Assembly (NCBI GenBank): GCA_949284415.1
Contig: CASDVM010000012.1
Span: 62,001-126,000 of the forward strand
DNA: 64,000 nucleotides
Source: an uncultured bacterium
GTDB lineage: Bacteria > Cyanobacteriota > Vampirovibrionia > Gastranaerophilales > Gastranaerophilaceae
Direction of reading: 5' to 3'
Of the stretch, positions 1-8,270 are shown in pieces. Each line of letters starts with the position of its first letter. Position 1 is the stretch's first letter. The translations under genes and the position numbers were made by a program. The notes below the pieces were generated by a model. That model saw nothing but the letters and a program-made list of their open reading frames with translations. It searched no databases and was not told the DNA's origin.

Positions 1-1
1 T

Positions 2-397
2 GCAAAAGAACTTAAAAATACTGCACTTAAACAAAAACAGAGTTCTCCTCAGGGTTATCCGGATGTAAGCAAACTTGTATGGGATGTACCTGATACACTT
101 TCGTACAGCCCTAAAATGCAGAATTACTTAAGAACTGCAGGCAAAAGTATAAAATTATCACTTTCCGCTGATTTACTGCTTGCCACTGAATATGCATATA
201 CAAATCAGGTTAAAGTAGGCCTAAAAGTAAGTAAAGACGGCGCTGTTCAGGATATACAAATGCTGTCAGGAAGCGGTTCTTCAGAAATTGATAAAATTGT
301 GTTACAATCTGTTAAAGATACTTTAAATGTCGTAAAACCGCCCAGCAGTGAGATTAAGACACCAGATTTCAATTTGAGTCTTACCATATACTTTTAA
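2..397 (+). CDS. TonB/TolA C-terminal-like protein (5' end missing)
   Basis: This reading frame is open from the window edge, so only the last 131 residues are visible. They resemble the C-terminal domain of TonB or TolA energy transducers: a beta-hairpin with the pattern VKVGLKVSKDGAVQDIQ followed by a helix (SSEIDKIVLQSVKDTL) and a final strand. Such domains contact outer-membrane receptors or Tol components from the periplasm. No membrane anchor is visible because the N-terminus is outside the window. It could also be a general TonB-fold secreted protein. The family call is moderate and the partner is unknown. Confidence 0.55.
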   Translation, partial: AKELKNTALKQKQSSPQGYPDVSKLVWDVPDTLSYSPKMQNYLRTAGKSIKLSLSADLLLATEYAYTNQVKVGLKVSKDGAVQDIQMLSGSGSSEIDKIVLQSVKDTLNVVKPPSSEIKTPDFNLSLTIYF

Positions 398-400
398 TTA

Positions 401-409
401 TGCTATAAT
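401..409 (+). promoter_or_regulatory. Extended -10 promoter of the sigma-like gene
   Basis: TG at 401-402, one base, then TATAAT at 404-409 forms a textbook extended -10 box. Transcription would begin near 416. The box overlaps the GTG at 410, so that codon cannot be the start and the GTG at 434 is preferred. Confidence 0.7.
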
Positions 410-433
410 GTGGTAGAACAAGGAAACCTTAAC

Positions 434-1003
434 GTGGAATTAGCTCAAGATAAAATAGATTTAATAGAAAAAATAATAAAAAGCGATAGAAAATTCGCCA
501 ATAATGAAGATTTGTATGATGACTTTTTTAATGAAACCTGCAAACGTTCGTTTTTAATTGTCAAAACAGTTACTTCAAATGAAACACTGGAAGCTTATTT
601 AAAGAAAATAGCAACAACCTCCATTTTAAATGTATTAAAAAATGAAGGGAGATTGAGACGCAGTAAAAGCGGATATATGTCAACACAGAATGTACCGCTT
701 GAATCCGTTGTAGAATCAAGTATTCCTGACTATTCTAAAATTGAAGTAAATTATGGACCCGTTGTCATTCAGGATACTCCTGAAGACTATGCCGTAAAAA
801 AAGAAATACTTCAGCTTATAGTAAATACTGTCTATGAGATTGATGAACAGGAGCCTGACAAACAATATCTGAAACTGTATGATCTCAGATTTGAAAAAGG
901 CATGACACAAAAAGAAATCGCCGAAGAATTATCACTATCTCAATCAGAGGTTTCTAAAAGATTGTTCAAGTTGATGGAAAAAGTTAAACAGACATTCAAC
1001 TAG
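434..1003 (+). CDS. Sigma-70 region-4-like regulatory protein
   Basis: The protein has 189 residues. Its last 60 residues read as a sigma region 4 helix-turn-helix: acidic linker, YLKLYDLRFEKGMTQKEIAEELSLSQSEVSKRLFKLMEKV. The N-terminal half looks helical and may be a degenerate region 2. I chose GTG at 434 because AAGGA (420-424) lies nine bases upstream and the promoter -10 box occupies 404-409. It precedes the zinc-ribbon/STAND gene by 13 bases, so the two are probably cotranscribed. It may act as an alternative sigma factor or a sigma-derived regulator. Core sigma regions are not obvious, so the sigma role is inferred. Confidence 0.6.
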   Translation: MELAQDKIDLIEKIIKSDRKFANNEDLYDDFFNETCKRSFLIVKTVTSNETLEAYLKKIATTSILNVLKNEGRLRRSKSGYMSTQNVPLESVVESSIPDYSKIEVNYGPVVIQDTPEDYAVKKEILQLIVNTVYEIDEQEPDKQYLKLYDLRFEKGMTQKEIAEELSLSQSEVSKRLFKLMEKVKQTFN

Positions 1004-1016
1004 GATTTGTAATATA

Positions 1017-3980
1017 ATGAAATGTCCAATATGCAAAAAAACAATTCCAGACAATGTTTTGAAATGTCCGTATTGCAAAACCCGTACAGGTTTAGTCTGT
1101 AAAAATTGCAATACGGTCAATTCCATATTTGACTTTAAATGTAAAAAATGCGGGAAAGAAATTTTAAAACTCTGCCCCAATTGTAACAGCGTAAACTTTC
1201 CAAATACCGACAAATGCAGAAAATGCGGTTATACTTTTTCACAGCCACAAATAAACGATGACCAACAGAACATAAAGCTTGAATATCCTGCAAACCTTGT
1301 ATCGCAACAGAGCGCAAAAAATATTCTTGTTAAGGGAATTTTATCTTATGACAAAAAAATATTTTCTCTAAGCGGCGAAAAGGGGATAGGAAAAACAGTT
1401 GTACTTAAAGCTGTTATGCACGATTTGAAAGAAAGGAATTATTCTTTTCTTTACGGCAAATGCACCCCCATAACCCAGATTACACCGGGTGGGCTTATTC
1501 AGGACATGCTATTAAATATTTTCAATCTGCCTAATTTTTGCCTGAGCAATTTGCAATTCAAAAAAGACGCTTCAAAATTTCTTAAAAATGAATTTCCGGA
1601 GTTGAATAACAACGAAATTTTTGACTTGATAAATTTCCTTTACCCTTCAAAAGAGGGGAAATTTGAAGATATCTTAACCTGCAAGCATACAACATTTGGA
1701 TTTTTGAATAAAGTGTTTGACAGGATTACATCAAACGAAAAATTTTTGATAGTTATAGATAATTTTGATTTTATAGACGGTTTTTCATACGAATTTATCA
1801 GCCGCTATATTGTAAAAGATAATGTCTGGAGCAATTTAAAATTCCTGCTTATATACAATGAAGCCAAACCTGCAAAAGGATATTTCTATTTCCCTCAGAC
1901 AGGAGATGACAGAATATACCTTGATGTCGGGATTGCCCCTCTGGAATTCAAACAGATAAACATGCTTGTTGAACAGAAAAATAAAAAAATTGAGGGATTT
2001 CCTGAACTGAATATTTTTGAACTCGAAGAAATATATAAAATAAGCAGAGGCAACCCTTCATATATTAATCACGCTCTTGATTTATGCTTTGACTGCCAGT
2101 TGAGCGGCACCGAGTTTGAACTTGCCACTACATTTTCAGGACTTTTGGAGTTCAGACTTGCTCTGCTCGCACATTTGAATCCTGCAGCTTACAATATTCT
2201 TCTGGGTTCTGCAATGATAGGCGATAAAATTAACCTTAATCTTATAAAAGAAATATTTGAAGTTGATGACAAAACTTTTACAGACATAATGATTTATCTG
2301 AAAAAAATGGATTACATAACACCGGTTAACGAACTATACTGTGAATTCAGCTCGCTTCTTTTATGGGAAACAATTATTAAAACAGCTAAAAATGATATAA
2401 ATTATACAGAAATTAATAAAAAAGTGTTTAAACACCTTACAGGCTTTACGCTAAATTCCAATGCAATTCTCGGGATTTTAGCACAAAATCTCAAGCAGAC
2501 AGAACTATCATTCCAAATCTGGACAAAAAATACACGGCTTGCATCATATATCGGGGACTTGAATTTATACGCAATTTCGCAAAAGCAATCACTTGCACTG
2601 ATAAATGAATTTGATGAGACAAGAACCTTAAAAATCAGATATAACATATCCGAACGTCTCGGCAAACTTCTTGCAAATTCAAACCCTCAAGAGGCTATTG
2701 AATATCTTCCTGATGCAGTCTCTAACGCACAGGCTGTAGGGGACAGCCCTAAAGAAATTGAACTTCTTGCATACCTTTCTTCCTGCTGCAGAAAAACAGG
2801 CAATTACTTTGGAGAAGTTGAATGCGTTGATTCCGTTCTGAAAAAAGTAAAACCTGAAAATATTCTTCAAGCCGCACTAATCAAAACAACCAAGCTTGAG
2901 GCTCTTTTAAATATAGGCAACTGCGGACAGGTTATCAACATGATAGATAACGAAATTATGCCGGTGCTTGACCAGTATTTCAATAAAAAACCAAACACGA
3001 AAGATCCGCAGTTTGCATTTATGTATGAAACTTGGCTTAAAACATATCTTGTACTTGCAAATGCTCTTGTAATGCAGGGGAATGACAGGTCTTTTGAAAT
3101 ATTGACAATACTTTTTGATATTATCGAAAGAAACCGCATTCAAGACGAACTTTTTATATGCAAATGTAAGCTCACACTTGCTTATGCAAACACGATGAAA
3201 GGGAACTTCAATAATTCCGAACAGATGCTTGAAGATGTTTTAAAATCTTATCGTGAAAATATTATGGATAATAGAACAATCTTAAGATGGAATTTCATAA
3301 ATATTTTAAATAACTTCTTCAAAAAGCAGTACAACGGCATTCAGGAAGACCTTTTCCAGATAGTAACATTTGCCAACAACAACGGTGATAATTTTACAAA
3401 AAATATATTAAAGACGCTGCTCGGCAAACTTTTTAGAGACAACGACAATACAAAGCAGGCAATTGAAATTTATAATGACCAGATAGCATATTTCGCTAAA
3501 GAAAAAATGGCATTCGGCGCACTTTTAACATGGTACTTAATTTCTGACGCAACCCTTGTAACGGAAGGGCCGGAAAATGCCCTTGAAATTGCGGAACAGG
3601 CTCTTGAAGTTGCGCAAAATCCAAAAATTGACAGCTACTTCTTTATTATTTTATTTAAAATGGTAATTGCAAAATGCGCCATTACAACATCCGATTACGA
3701 GACCGCAAAAATTCATCTTGATACAGCAGTTACGCTCGCCAAAAGATTTAACCTTAATGATCTTTTATCACGTCTATATATATTGTACGGCAAATATTTT
3801 CAGGAGCTCGGGCTTGTAAAATCAGCAGACCAATCAGAATATCTGCACGGGGCAGAAAAAATGTATTCACTGGCTGAAGAACTGATTGTACAGACAAAAA
3901 ACAATTCGGTATTTAAAGAACTTAAACAGGCATCAAAATCTCTTTCAACTTTCTGCGTAATGAATAATATAAAATTATAA
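1017..3980 (+). CDS. Triple zinc-ribbon, STAND-type ATPase with TPR-like repeats
   Basis: This protein has 987 residues. It opens with three CxxC-CxxC zinc ribbons (Cys 3/6/17/20, 28/31/42/45 and 53/56/67/70). A P-loop ATPase follows, with Walker A GEKGIGKT at 120-127 and Walker B LIVIDNFDF at about 244-252. The remaining 550 or so residues are helical and TPR-like, ending in repeats such as ALEIAEQALEVA. This order resembles signalling ATPases of the STAND/MalT group, with zinc ribbons where others carry a DNA-binding or effector domain. It sits directly after the sigma-like gene, which suggests a joint regulatory unit. The ligand and output are unknown. Confidence 0.75.
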   Translation: MKCPICKKTIPDNVLKCPYCKTRTGLVCKNCNTVNSIFDFKCKKCGKEILKLCPNCNSVNFPNTDKCRKCGYTFSQPQINDDQQNIKLEYPANLVSQQSAKNILVKGILSYDKKIFSLSGEKGIGKTVVLKAVMHDLKERNYSFLYGKCTPITQITPGGLIQDMLLNIFNLPNFCLSNLQFKKDASKFLKNEFPELNNNEIFDLINFLYPSKEGKFEDILTCKHTTFGFLNKVFDRITSNEKFLIVIDNFDFIDGFSYEFISRYIVKDNVWSNLKFLLIYNEAKPAKGYFYFPQTGDDRIYLDVGIAPLEFKQINMLVEQKNKKIEGFPELNIFELEEIYKISRGNPSYINHALDLCFDCQLSGTEFELATTFSGLLEFRLALLAHLNPAAYNILLGSAMIGDKINLNLIKEIFEVDDKTFTDIMIYLKKMDYITPVNELYCEFSSLLLWETIIKTAKNDINYTEINKKVFKHLTGFTLNSNAILGILAQNLKQTELSFQIWTKNTRLASYIGDLNLYAISQKQSLALINEFDETRTLKIRYNISERLGKLLANSNPQEAIEYLPDAVSNAQAVGDSPKEIELLAYLSSCCRKTGNYFGEVECVDSVLKKVKPENILQAALIKTTKLEALLNIGNCGQVINMIDNEIMPVLDQYFNKKPNTKDPQFAFMYETWLKTYLVLANALVMQGNDRSFEILTILFDIIERNRIQDELFICKCKLTLAYANTMKGNFNNSEQMLEDVLKSYRENIMDNRTILRWNFINILNNFFKKQYNGIQEDLFQIVTFANNNGDNFTKNILKTLLGKLFRDNDNTKQAIEIYNDQIAYFAKEKMAFGALLTWYLISDATLVTEGPENALEIAEQALEVAQNPKIDSYFFIILFKMVIAKCAITTSDYETAKIHLDTAVTLAKRFNLNDLLSRLYILYGKYFQELGLVKSADQSEYLHGAEKMYSLAEELIVQTKNNSVFKELKQASKSLSTFCVMNNIKL

Positions 3981-4208
3981 TTAAATATCAAAAATAAAAA
4001 GTTTATAAATTTCAATATCTAAGGCTCTTGCAATCGCACCGACAGTTTCCACAGTAGGTGATTGAACTCCTCTTTCTATTGCACTAATAGAATTTGTAGC
4101 TACGTTTGATAATTCTGCAAGTTTTTCCTGTGAAAAACCCTTTTTCATTCTTTCTATTCGAATTTTTACACCCACTTTATATGTAATTGTATCTATTTTA
4201 CCATTCAT
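3981..4208 (-). CDS. XRE-family helix-turn-helix regulator
   Basis: This is a short Cro/C1-type HTH protein of 75 residues with the core IRIERMKKGFSQEKLAELSNVATNSISAIERGVQSPTVETV. It is divergent from the 55-residue gene at 4286. An upstream GTG at 4214 is possible, but the ATG at 4208 is preferred: TATACT (4220-4215 on this strand) ends six bases before it and there is no Shine-Dalgarno, so the mRNA is probably leaderless. Repeats of TATACTAGT in the shared promoter are its likely operators. The family is clear; the targets are inferred. Confidence 0.85.
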   Translation of the reverse strand: MNGKIDTITYKVGVKIRIERMKKGFSQEKLAELSNVATNSISAIERGVQSPTVETVGAIARALDIEIYKLFIFDI

Positions 4209-4214
4209 ATTCAC

Positions 4215-4256
4215 AGTATACTAGTTGACAAACAATTTTCCATTAGATATACTAGT
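4215..4256. promoter_or_regulatory. Divergent promoter with two TATACTAGT repeats
   Basis: On the plus strand TTGACA (4225-4230), a 17-base spacer and TATACT (4248-4253) form a near-consensus promoter for the 55-residue gene. TATACTAGT occurs at 4217-4225 and again at 4248-4256, 31 bases apart (three helical turns), overlapping both the -35 and -10 boxes. On the minus strand TATACT at 4220-4215 serves the XRE gene. This is the layout of a self-regulated operator. Confidence 0.7.
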
Positions 4257-4285
4257 AATGTTCACAGTTTATATGGGGAAATAAA

Positions 4286-4453
4286 ATGTCAGAAGATGAA
4301 AACTTAAAAAAAGCATTAAATATTTTAAAACAAATTCAATTTCAGCTGCAATACACTCTTTCTGATTTATATAAATGCGGCATGAATGTTAATACTATGG
4401 AACATCTTTTAAAAACAAATGTTCAAAAAGACAATAAAAAAGCTCCCCGTTAG
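4286..4453 (+). CDS. Small helical protein, 55 residues, partner of XRE gene
   Basis: The frame starts MSEDENLKKALNILKQIQFQ and ends KKAPR. It is too short for ordinary gene finders but has a strong promoter, a GGGGAA ribosome site 6 to 11 bases before the ATG, and a terminator that overlaps its stop codon. It is predicted to be helical and charged. It is expressed divergently from an XRE repressor, as in phage switches or toxin-antitoxin-like pairs. No family is recognised. Confidence 0.6.
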   Translation: MSEDENLKKALNILKQIQFQLQYTLSDLYKCGMNVNTMEHLLKTNVQKDNKKAPR

Positions 4454-4469
4454 GAGAGCTTTTTTTTTT
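4436..4469 (+). terminator. Rho-independent terminator
   Basis: AAAAAAGCTC (4436-4445) pairs with GAGCTTTTTT (4456-4465), followed by more T. The stop codon of the 55-residue gene lies in the loop. The A-run makes it bidirectional, so it can also end the convergent GGGtGRT transcript. Confidence 0.8.
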
Positions 4470-4485
4470 ATTATTTTTAATTTTA

Positions 4486-5490
4486 CTATTTACGGAGAGC
4501 ACCGTCAACGGCTACAGCAACAGCAACTGTTGCACCTACCATCGGATTGTTGCCCATACCGATAATACCCATCATTTCTACGTGAGCAGGAACTGATGAA
4601 GAACCGGCAAATTGAGCATCACCGTGCATTCTTCCCATAGTATCAGTCATACCGTAAGAAGCAGGACCTGCAGCAACGTTATCAGGGTGAAGAGTTCTTC
4701 CTGTACCGCCGCCTGATGCTACTGAGAAGTATTTACGTCCGTTTTCCCAGCACCATTTTTTGTAAGTACCTGCTACAGGGTGCTGGAATCTTGTCGGGTT
4801 AGTTGAGTTACCTGTAATAGAAACATCAACACCTTCTTTAATCATGATTGCAACGCCTTCCGATACATCATCAGCGCCGTAGCATCTGATTTCGCCTCTT
4901 TCGCCTTCCGAGAATCTCTGTTCCTTAACAACTTTTAATTCACCTGTTTTATAATCGTATTTTGTTTCAACAGAAGTGAATCCGTTAATTCTTGAGATTA
5001 AGTAAGCAGCGTCTTTGCCTAAACCGTTCAAGATAACTCTCAAAGGATTTTTTCTGACTTTGTTAGCATTTCTTGCAATACCGATTGCGCCTTCAGCGGC
5101 AGCAAAAGATTCGTGGCCTGCTAAGAAACAGAAACATTGAGTTTCTTCTCTTAAAAGCATAGCTGCCAAGTTTCCGTGCCCCAAACCGACTTTTCTTGTG
5201 TCGCCTACAGACCCCGGTACACAAAAAGCTTGTAAGCCTTCACCGATAAGACTTGCAGCTTCAGCAGCATCCTTAGCCTGTTTTTTAAGTGCAATTGCTG
5301 CACCTAAAGTATAAGCCCAAACAGCATTTTCAAATGCAATAGGCTGAATTCCTTTAACAATTGCTTCAACGTCAATACCGTTTGATTTACAGAGTTCCTG
5401 AGCTTCTTCCAAAGATTTGAAGCCGTATTCAGGTAACAATTTACTCAATTTAGCCTGACGTCTGTCCTGTCCTTCAAATTTTACTGTCAT
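4486..5490 (-). CDS. GGGtGRT family protein
   Basis: This 334-residue protein carries the signature GGGTGRT (in VASGGGTGRTLHPDN) that names the family. It is conserved and rich in Gly and Ala, with several motifs that look like ligand-binding loops (GLGHGNLAAMLL, SITGNSTNPTRFQHPVAGT). The family has no established function, but it commonly sits beside a NifU-like Fe-S scaffold gene, as it does here. The ribosome site AGAGGA precedes ATG 5490. It is downstream of the NifU-like gene in one transcription unit, with a palindromic repeat between them. Confidence 0.85.
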   Translation of the reverse strand: MTVKFEGQDRRQAKLSKLLPEYGFKSLEEAQELCKSNGIDVEAIVKGIQPIAFENAVWAYTLGAAIALKKQAKDAAEAASLIGEGLQAFCVPGSVGDTRKVGLGHGNLAAMLLREETQCFCFLAGHESFAAAEGAIGIARNANKVRKNPLRVILNGLGKDAAYLISRINGFTSVETKYDYKTGELKVVKEQRFSEGERGEIRCYGADDVSEGVAIMIKEGVDVSITGNSTNPTRFQHPVAGTYKKWCWENGRKYFSVASGGGTGRTLHPDNVAAGPASYGMTDTMGRMHGDAQFAGSSSVPAHVEMMGIIGMGNNPMVGATVAVAVAVDGALRK

Positions 5491-5526
5491 TTTATTTTCC
5501 TCTTAATTTTTTTATATTTTATTACT

Positions 5527-5582
5527 GAGATCCTGAAACTAGTTCAGGATGACACGTCATTCCGAATTTATTTCGGAATCTC
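5527..5582. repeat. Palindromic dispersed repeat (ISES/HPELVSGS type)
   Basis: Two hairpins (ATCCTGAA with TTCAGGAT, and ATTCCGAA with TTCGGAAT) flank GACACGTC, and the whole 56 bases form one imperfect palindrome. It is related to the 92-base element at 32791-32882. It lies between two genes of an operon and may act as a processing or stability hairpin. Confidence 0.75.
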
Positions 5583-5587
5583 CTTTA

Positions 5588-6292
5588 CTATTCAACTCTC
5601 GGATCAATCTTTTTCACTGCATCAGCAAATCTGCCGTAAGTACTTGTGAATTTTTCAAGAGCTTCTTTCGGATCCATGCCTTTTTTAACTGCATCCATAA
5701 ATTTGCCCATGTGAACGAATTTGTATCCGATGATTTCATCGTTTTTATCAAGGCCTAATTCAAGAACATAACCTTCTGCAAGTTCAAGATATCTGGGGCC
5801 TTTTTGTTTAGTTGAATAAATAGTACCGACCTGTGAGCGGAGACCTTTGCCTAAATCTTCAAGCCCTGCGCCGACAGGAAGACCGTTGTCCGAGAAAGCT
5901 GTTTGTGTTCTTCCGTAAACAATCTGGAGGAACAATTCTCTCATTGCTACGTTAATAGCATCACAAACCAGGTCTGTATTTAAAGCTTCAAGAATTGTTT
6001 TACCCGGAAGAATTTCACCTGCCATAGCAGCAGAGTGAGTCATGCCTGAGCATCCGAGAGTTTCGACAAGTGCTTCTTGAATAATACCGTCTTTAACATT
6101 AAGAGTTAATTTGCAGGTACCTTGCTGCGGAGCACAACATCCGCATCCGTGAGTCAAGCCTGAAATTTCTTTAATTTCTTTAACTTTTGTCCAATCGCCT
6201 TCTTGAGGGATAGGAGCAGGCTCGCCTTTAACGCCGCGTTTTACGCAGCACATTTCTTCTACTTCTTTTGTAACTTGTATACGATCCAACAT
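5588..6292 (-). CDS. NifU-like iron-sulfur cluster assembly scaffold
   Basis: The protein has 234 residues and a NifU/IscU-type N-terminal fold. It has cysteine-rich stretches, including EEMCCVKRG, GLTHGCGCCAPQQGTC and ETLGCSGMTHSAAMAGE, and a C-terminal helical extension. Members of this group usually pair with GGGtGRT proteins. They are annotated as Fe-S scaffold proteins by homology; the exact client is unknown. ATG 6292 is preceded by AGGGAG. The gene is first in the two-gene unit with the GGGtGRT gene. Confidence 0.8.
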   Translation of the reverse strand: MLDRIQVTKEVEEMCCVKRGVKGEPAPIPQEGDWTKVKEIKEISGLTHGCGCCAPQQGTCKLTLNVKDGIIQEALVETLGCSGMTHSAAMAGEILPGKTILEALNTDLVCDAINVAMRELFLQIVYGRTQTAFSDNGLPVGAGLEDLGKGLRSQVGTIYSTKQKGPRYLELAEGYVLELGLDKNDEIIGYKFVHMGKFMDAVKKGMDPKEALEKFTSTYGRFADAVKKIDPRVE

Positions 6293-6368
6293 TTTCTATA
6301 CTCCCTTCGGTTATATACAAGACTATTGTACGTGCTCAAAGGACTAAGTCAAGATTTCTTGGGAATAA

Positions 6369-6400
6369 AAAACGATAAGCTTATAAAAGCTTACCGTTTT
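6369..6400 (-). terminator. Terminator of the pentapeptide/signalling operon
   Basis: On the minus strand AAAACGGTAAGCTT pairs with AAGCTTATCGTTTT with one mismatch around a four-base loop, followed by a T-run. It lies 23 bases past the pentapeptide gene. Confidence 0.7.
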
Positions 6401-6423
6401 GTGAATTCTAAACTTTATTTTGT

Positions 6424-6954
6424 TTACCATTCAGAAGAAACTTCTTCCTCATCATCTTGCAGAGCCGACAAATCTCTATGCCCTGTTCCGTCAAAATCAG
6501 AAGGAAGCATATCTTCATCAGGCCATATTGTATCTTCATCGTATCTTGATGCGTTAAGGTTGACGGATGATGTCAAATCGGAATTTGATAAATCTGTTTC
6601 GGACAAAATACAGCCTGCCATATCGCAATCGGAAAAATTACAATAAGTCATTTCAGCATAACTGCAGTCTGCACCCGTCAGCAGGGCATCCGTAAAATCA
6701 CATTCCAGAACTCTTGCACGGGTAAAATCCACTGATGTCAAATCAGTATTGGTAAAATTTACAAAAGAAAGACTGCAATCAGCAAAAGAACTTGAGTTTA
6801 AATCTACATCCGTAAAATCGATTTCTGCAAGGTTTATACCGGAAAAATCCACTTCAGAAAGATCTACTTCTTCCTGTTCTGCTTTCCAGACATTAAATTT
6901 ATCGGGGTTCTTTTTTAATAATTCGACTAATTCTTCTTTTGTATAATCTATCAT
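6424..6954 (-). CDS. Pentapeptide-repeat protein
   Basis: This 176-residue protein contains about 20 A(D/N)LxF-type pentapeptides from residue 30 to 135 (for example VDFSGINLAEIDFTDVDLNSSSF). They predict a right-handed quadrilateral beta-helix. The N-terminus is a short helix and the C-terminus is very acidic (DDEEEVSSEW). AAGGAG precedes ATG 6954. It follows two response regulators and may share their transcript. Pentapeptide proteins have varied roles, some mimicking DNA against gyrase; none is supported here. The acidic surface is only suggestive. Confidence 0.85.
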   Translation of the reverse strand: MIDYTKEELVELLKKNPDKFNVWKAEQEEVDLSEVDFSGINLAEIDFTDVDLNSSSFADCSLSFVNFTNTDLTSVDFTRARVLECDFTDALLTGADCSYAEMTYCNFSDCDMAGCILSETDLSNSDLTSSVNLNASRYDEDTIWPDEDMLPSDFDGTGHRDLSALQDDEEEVSSEW

Positions 6955-6996
6955 TGACTTTTGTTCTCCTTATATTAAATTTTATTTTATCTTATC

Positions 6997-7611
6997 CTAT
7001 ATTAATTCTGCCTGCAGGGCAAGAAGCACTGCCTGTGTTCTGTTTGCCACCTTCAATTTTTTAAAAATACTGTTAAAATGTGTTTTTACCGTAACTTCTT
7101 TTACAAATAATTTTTCTGCAATCTGTTTATTACTTTCCCCCTTTGATGCCATTTGTAACACTTCTTTTTCCTTAGCGGTCAAAGATGAAAGCGAAGCTTT
7201 TTCCGCAGATAAATCTGTTCTCTTTTGTCCTGCAATATTTGAGCGTCTTAAAACAGCTTCCATACGGGCAAGAAGATTTGGCAGAATAAACGGTTTTACA
7301 ACATAATCATCCGCTCCGATTTTCAAACCTGCAACCATTTTTTTGTCGTCATTTACTGCTGTCAGCATTATAACCGGAAGATGTTTTGTATACGGATTTG
7401 AACGGACAGCTTTCAATGTCTGCCAGCCGTCCATATTAGGCATCATAACATCAAGAAGCATAATGTCAAATTTATTATTTCCGGAAGAAAGCAGCTTTAA
7501 TGCCTGAATGCCGTCACAGGCTGTTGTAACCTGATACCCGTAAAAAGGCAGAGCATCTTTTAAATATTTGGAATTGTCATCAACTAACAAAACTTTTGTC
7601 AATTCAGACAT
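6997..7611 (-). CDS. LuxR-type response regulator
   Basis: This 204-residue protein has a receiver domain (phosphoacceptor Asp54 in IMLLDVMMPNMDG, conserved Lys in VVKPF) and a C-terminal LuxR/FixJ helix-turn-helix (LTAKEKEVLQMASKGESNKQIAEKLFVKEVTVKTH). The receiver looks OmpR-like (MMPNMDGW), while the output domain is NarL-like. It begins 11 bases after the previous regulator gene, with AAGGA as ribosome site. No histidine kinase is nearby, so its partner must be encoded elsewhere. Confidence 0.9.
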   Translation of the reverse strand: MSELTKVLLVDDNSKYLKDALPFYGYQVTTACDGIQALKLLSSGNNKFDIMLLDVMMPNMDGWQTLKAVRSNPYTKHLPVIMLTAVNDDKKMVAGLKIGADDYVVKPFILPNLLARMEAVLRRSNIAGQKRTDLSAEKASLSSLTAKEKEVLQMASKGESNKQIAEKLFVKEVTVKTHFNSIFKKLKVANRTQAVLLALQAELI

Positions 7612-7622
7612 ATTTTCAATCC

Positions 7623-8270
7623 TTATACTATCTTATTTTTAAGCGCTTTTAATGCTGCCTGAAGTCTGTCATCTACTTCTAATTTCTGCAAAATATTTGC
7701 TACATGAGCTTTTGTCGTATTAATACTTATAACAAGAATTTGAGCAATTTCCATATTGCTGTAGCCTTCTGTCATAAGCTTTAATATCTGCGCTTCACGG
7801 GAGGTTAAATCATAGTCTTTTCTGTTATCTTCCGTATCAAATGAAGGAGAATTTGCACTCGCTTTCAAGACAATATGAGCAATACTCGGATCAAACCATG
7901 CAGCGCCGTCTGCAACGGATCTTACAACTTCAATAAGCCGTTTGGGGTTAATCTCTTTGGAGCAATATGCATTTGCTCCTGCTTTCAGACTGTTTAAAAC
8001 TTCCTTTTCATCATTATGAGATGTCAAAATAATAATTTTAACATCCTTGTTAGAGGAACGAATTTCTTTTGTAGCCTCAATGCCGTTCATATTAGGCAAA
8101 CCTAGATCCATGATAATAACATCAACTTTATTTTCATTAAATACCTTAATTGCAGTTTCTGCAGAATCTGCTTCGTAAATATTTTCAACAAAATCAACAC
8201 CTTCGAATGTTGTTTTTAACCCGAAGCGTGTAAGTTCATGATCTTCAACTATCAAAATGTTTTGTTTCAT
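7623..8270 (-). CDS. NarL-type response regulator
   Basis: The protein has 215 residues, with a receiver (Asp55 in VIIMDLGLPNMNG) and a LuxR helix-turn-helix (LTSREAQILKLMTEGYSNMEIAQILVISINTTKAHVANIL). The usual KPF motif after the phospho-site reads SKEINP, as in NarL/FixJ proteins. Its ATG overlaps the stop of the TPR gene by four bases (ATGA), so translation is coupled. Together with the next gene it forms a kinase-less regulator pair. Confidence 0.9.
   Translation of the reverse strand: MKQNILIVEDHELTRFGLKTTFEGVDFVENIYEADSAETAIKVFNENKVDVIIMDLGLPNMNGIEATKEIRSSNKDVKIIILTSHNDEKEVLNSLKAGANAYCSKEINPKRLIEVVRSVADGAAWFDPSIAHIVLKASANSPSFDTEDNRKDYDLTSREAQILKLMTEGYSNMEIAQILVISINTTKAHVANILQKLEVDDRLQAALKALKNKIV

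Noticed and set aside
5549-5758. Plus-strand frame starting MTRHSEFISESPLL
   Set aside because: It is a read-through of the palindromic repeat into the antisense of the NifU-like gene and has no ribosome site.
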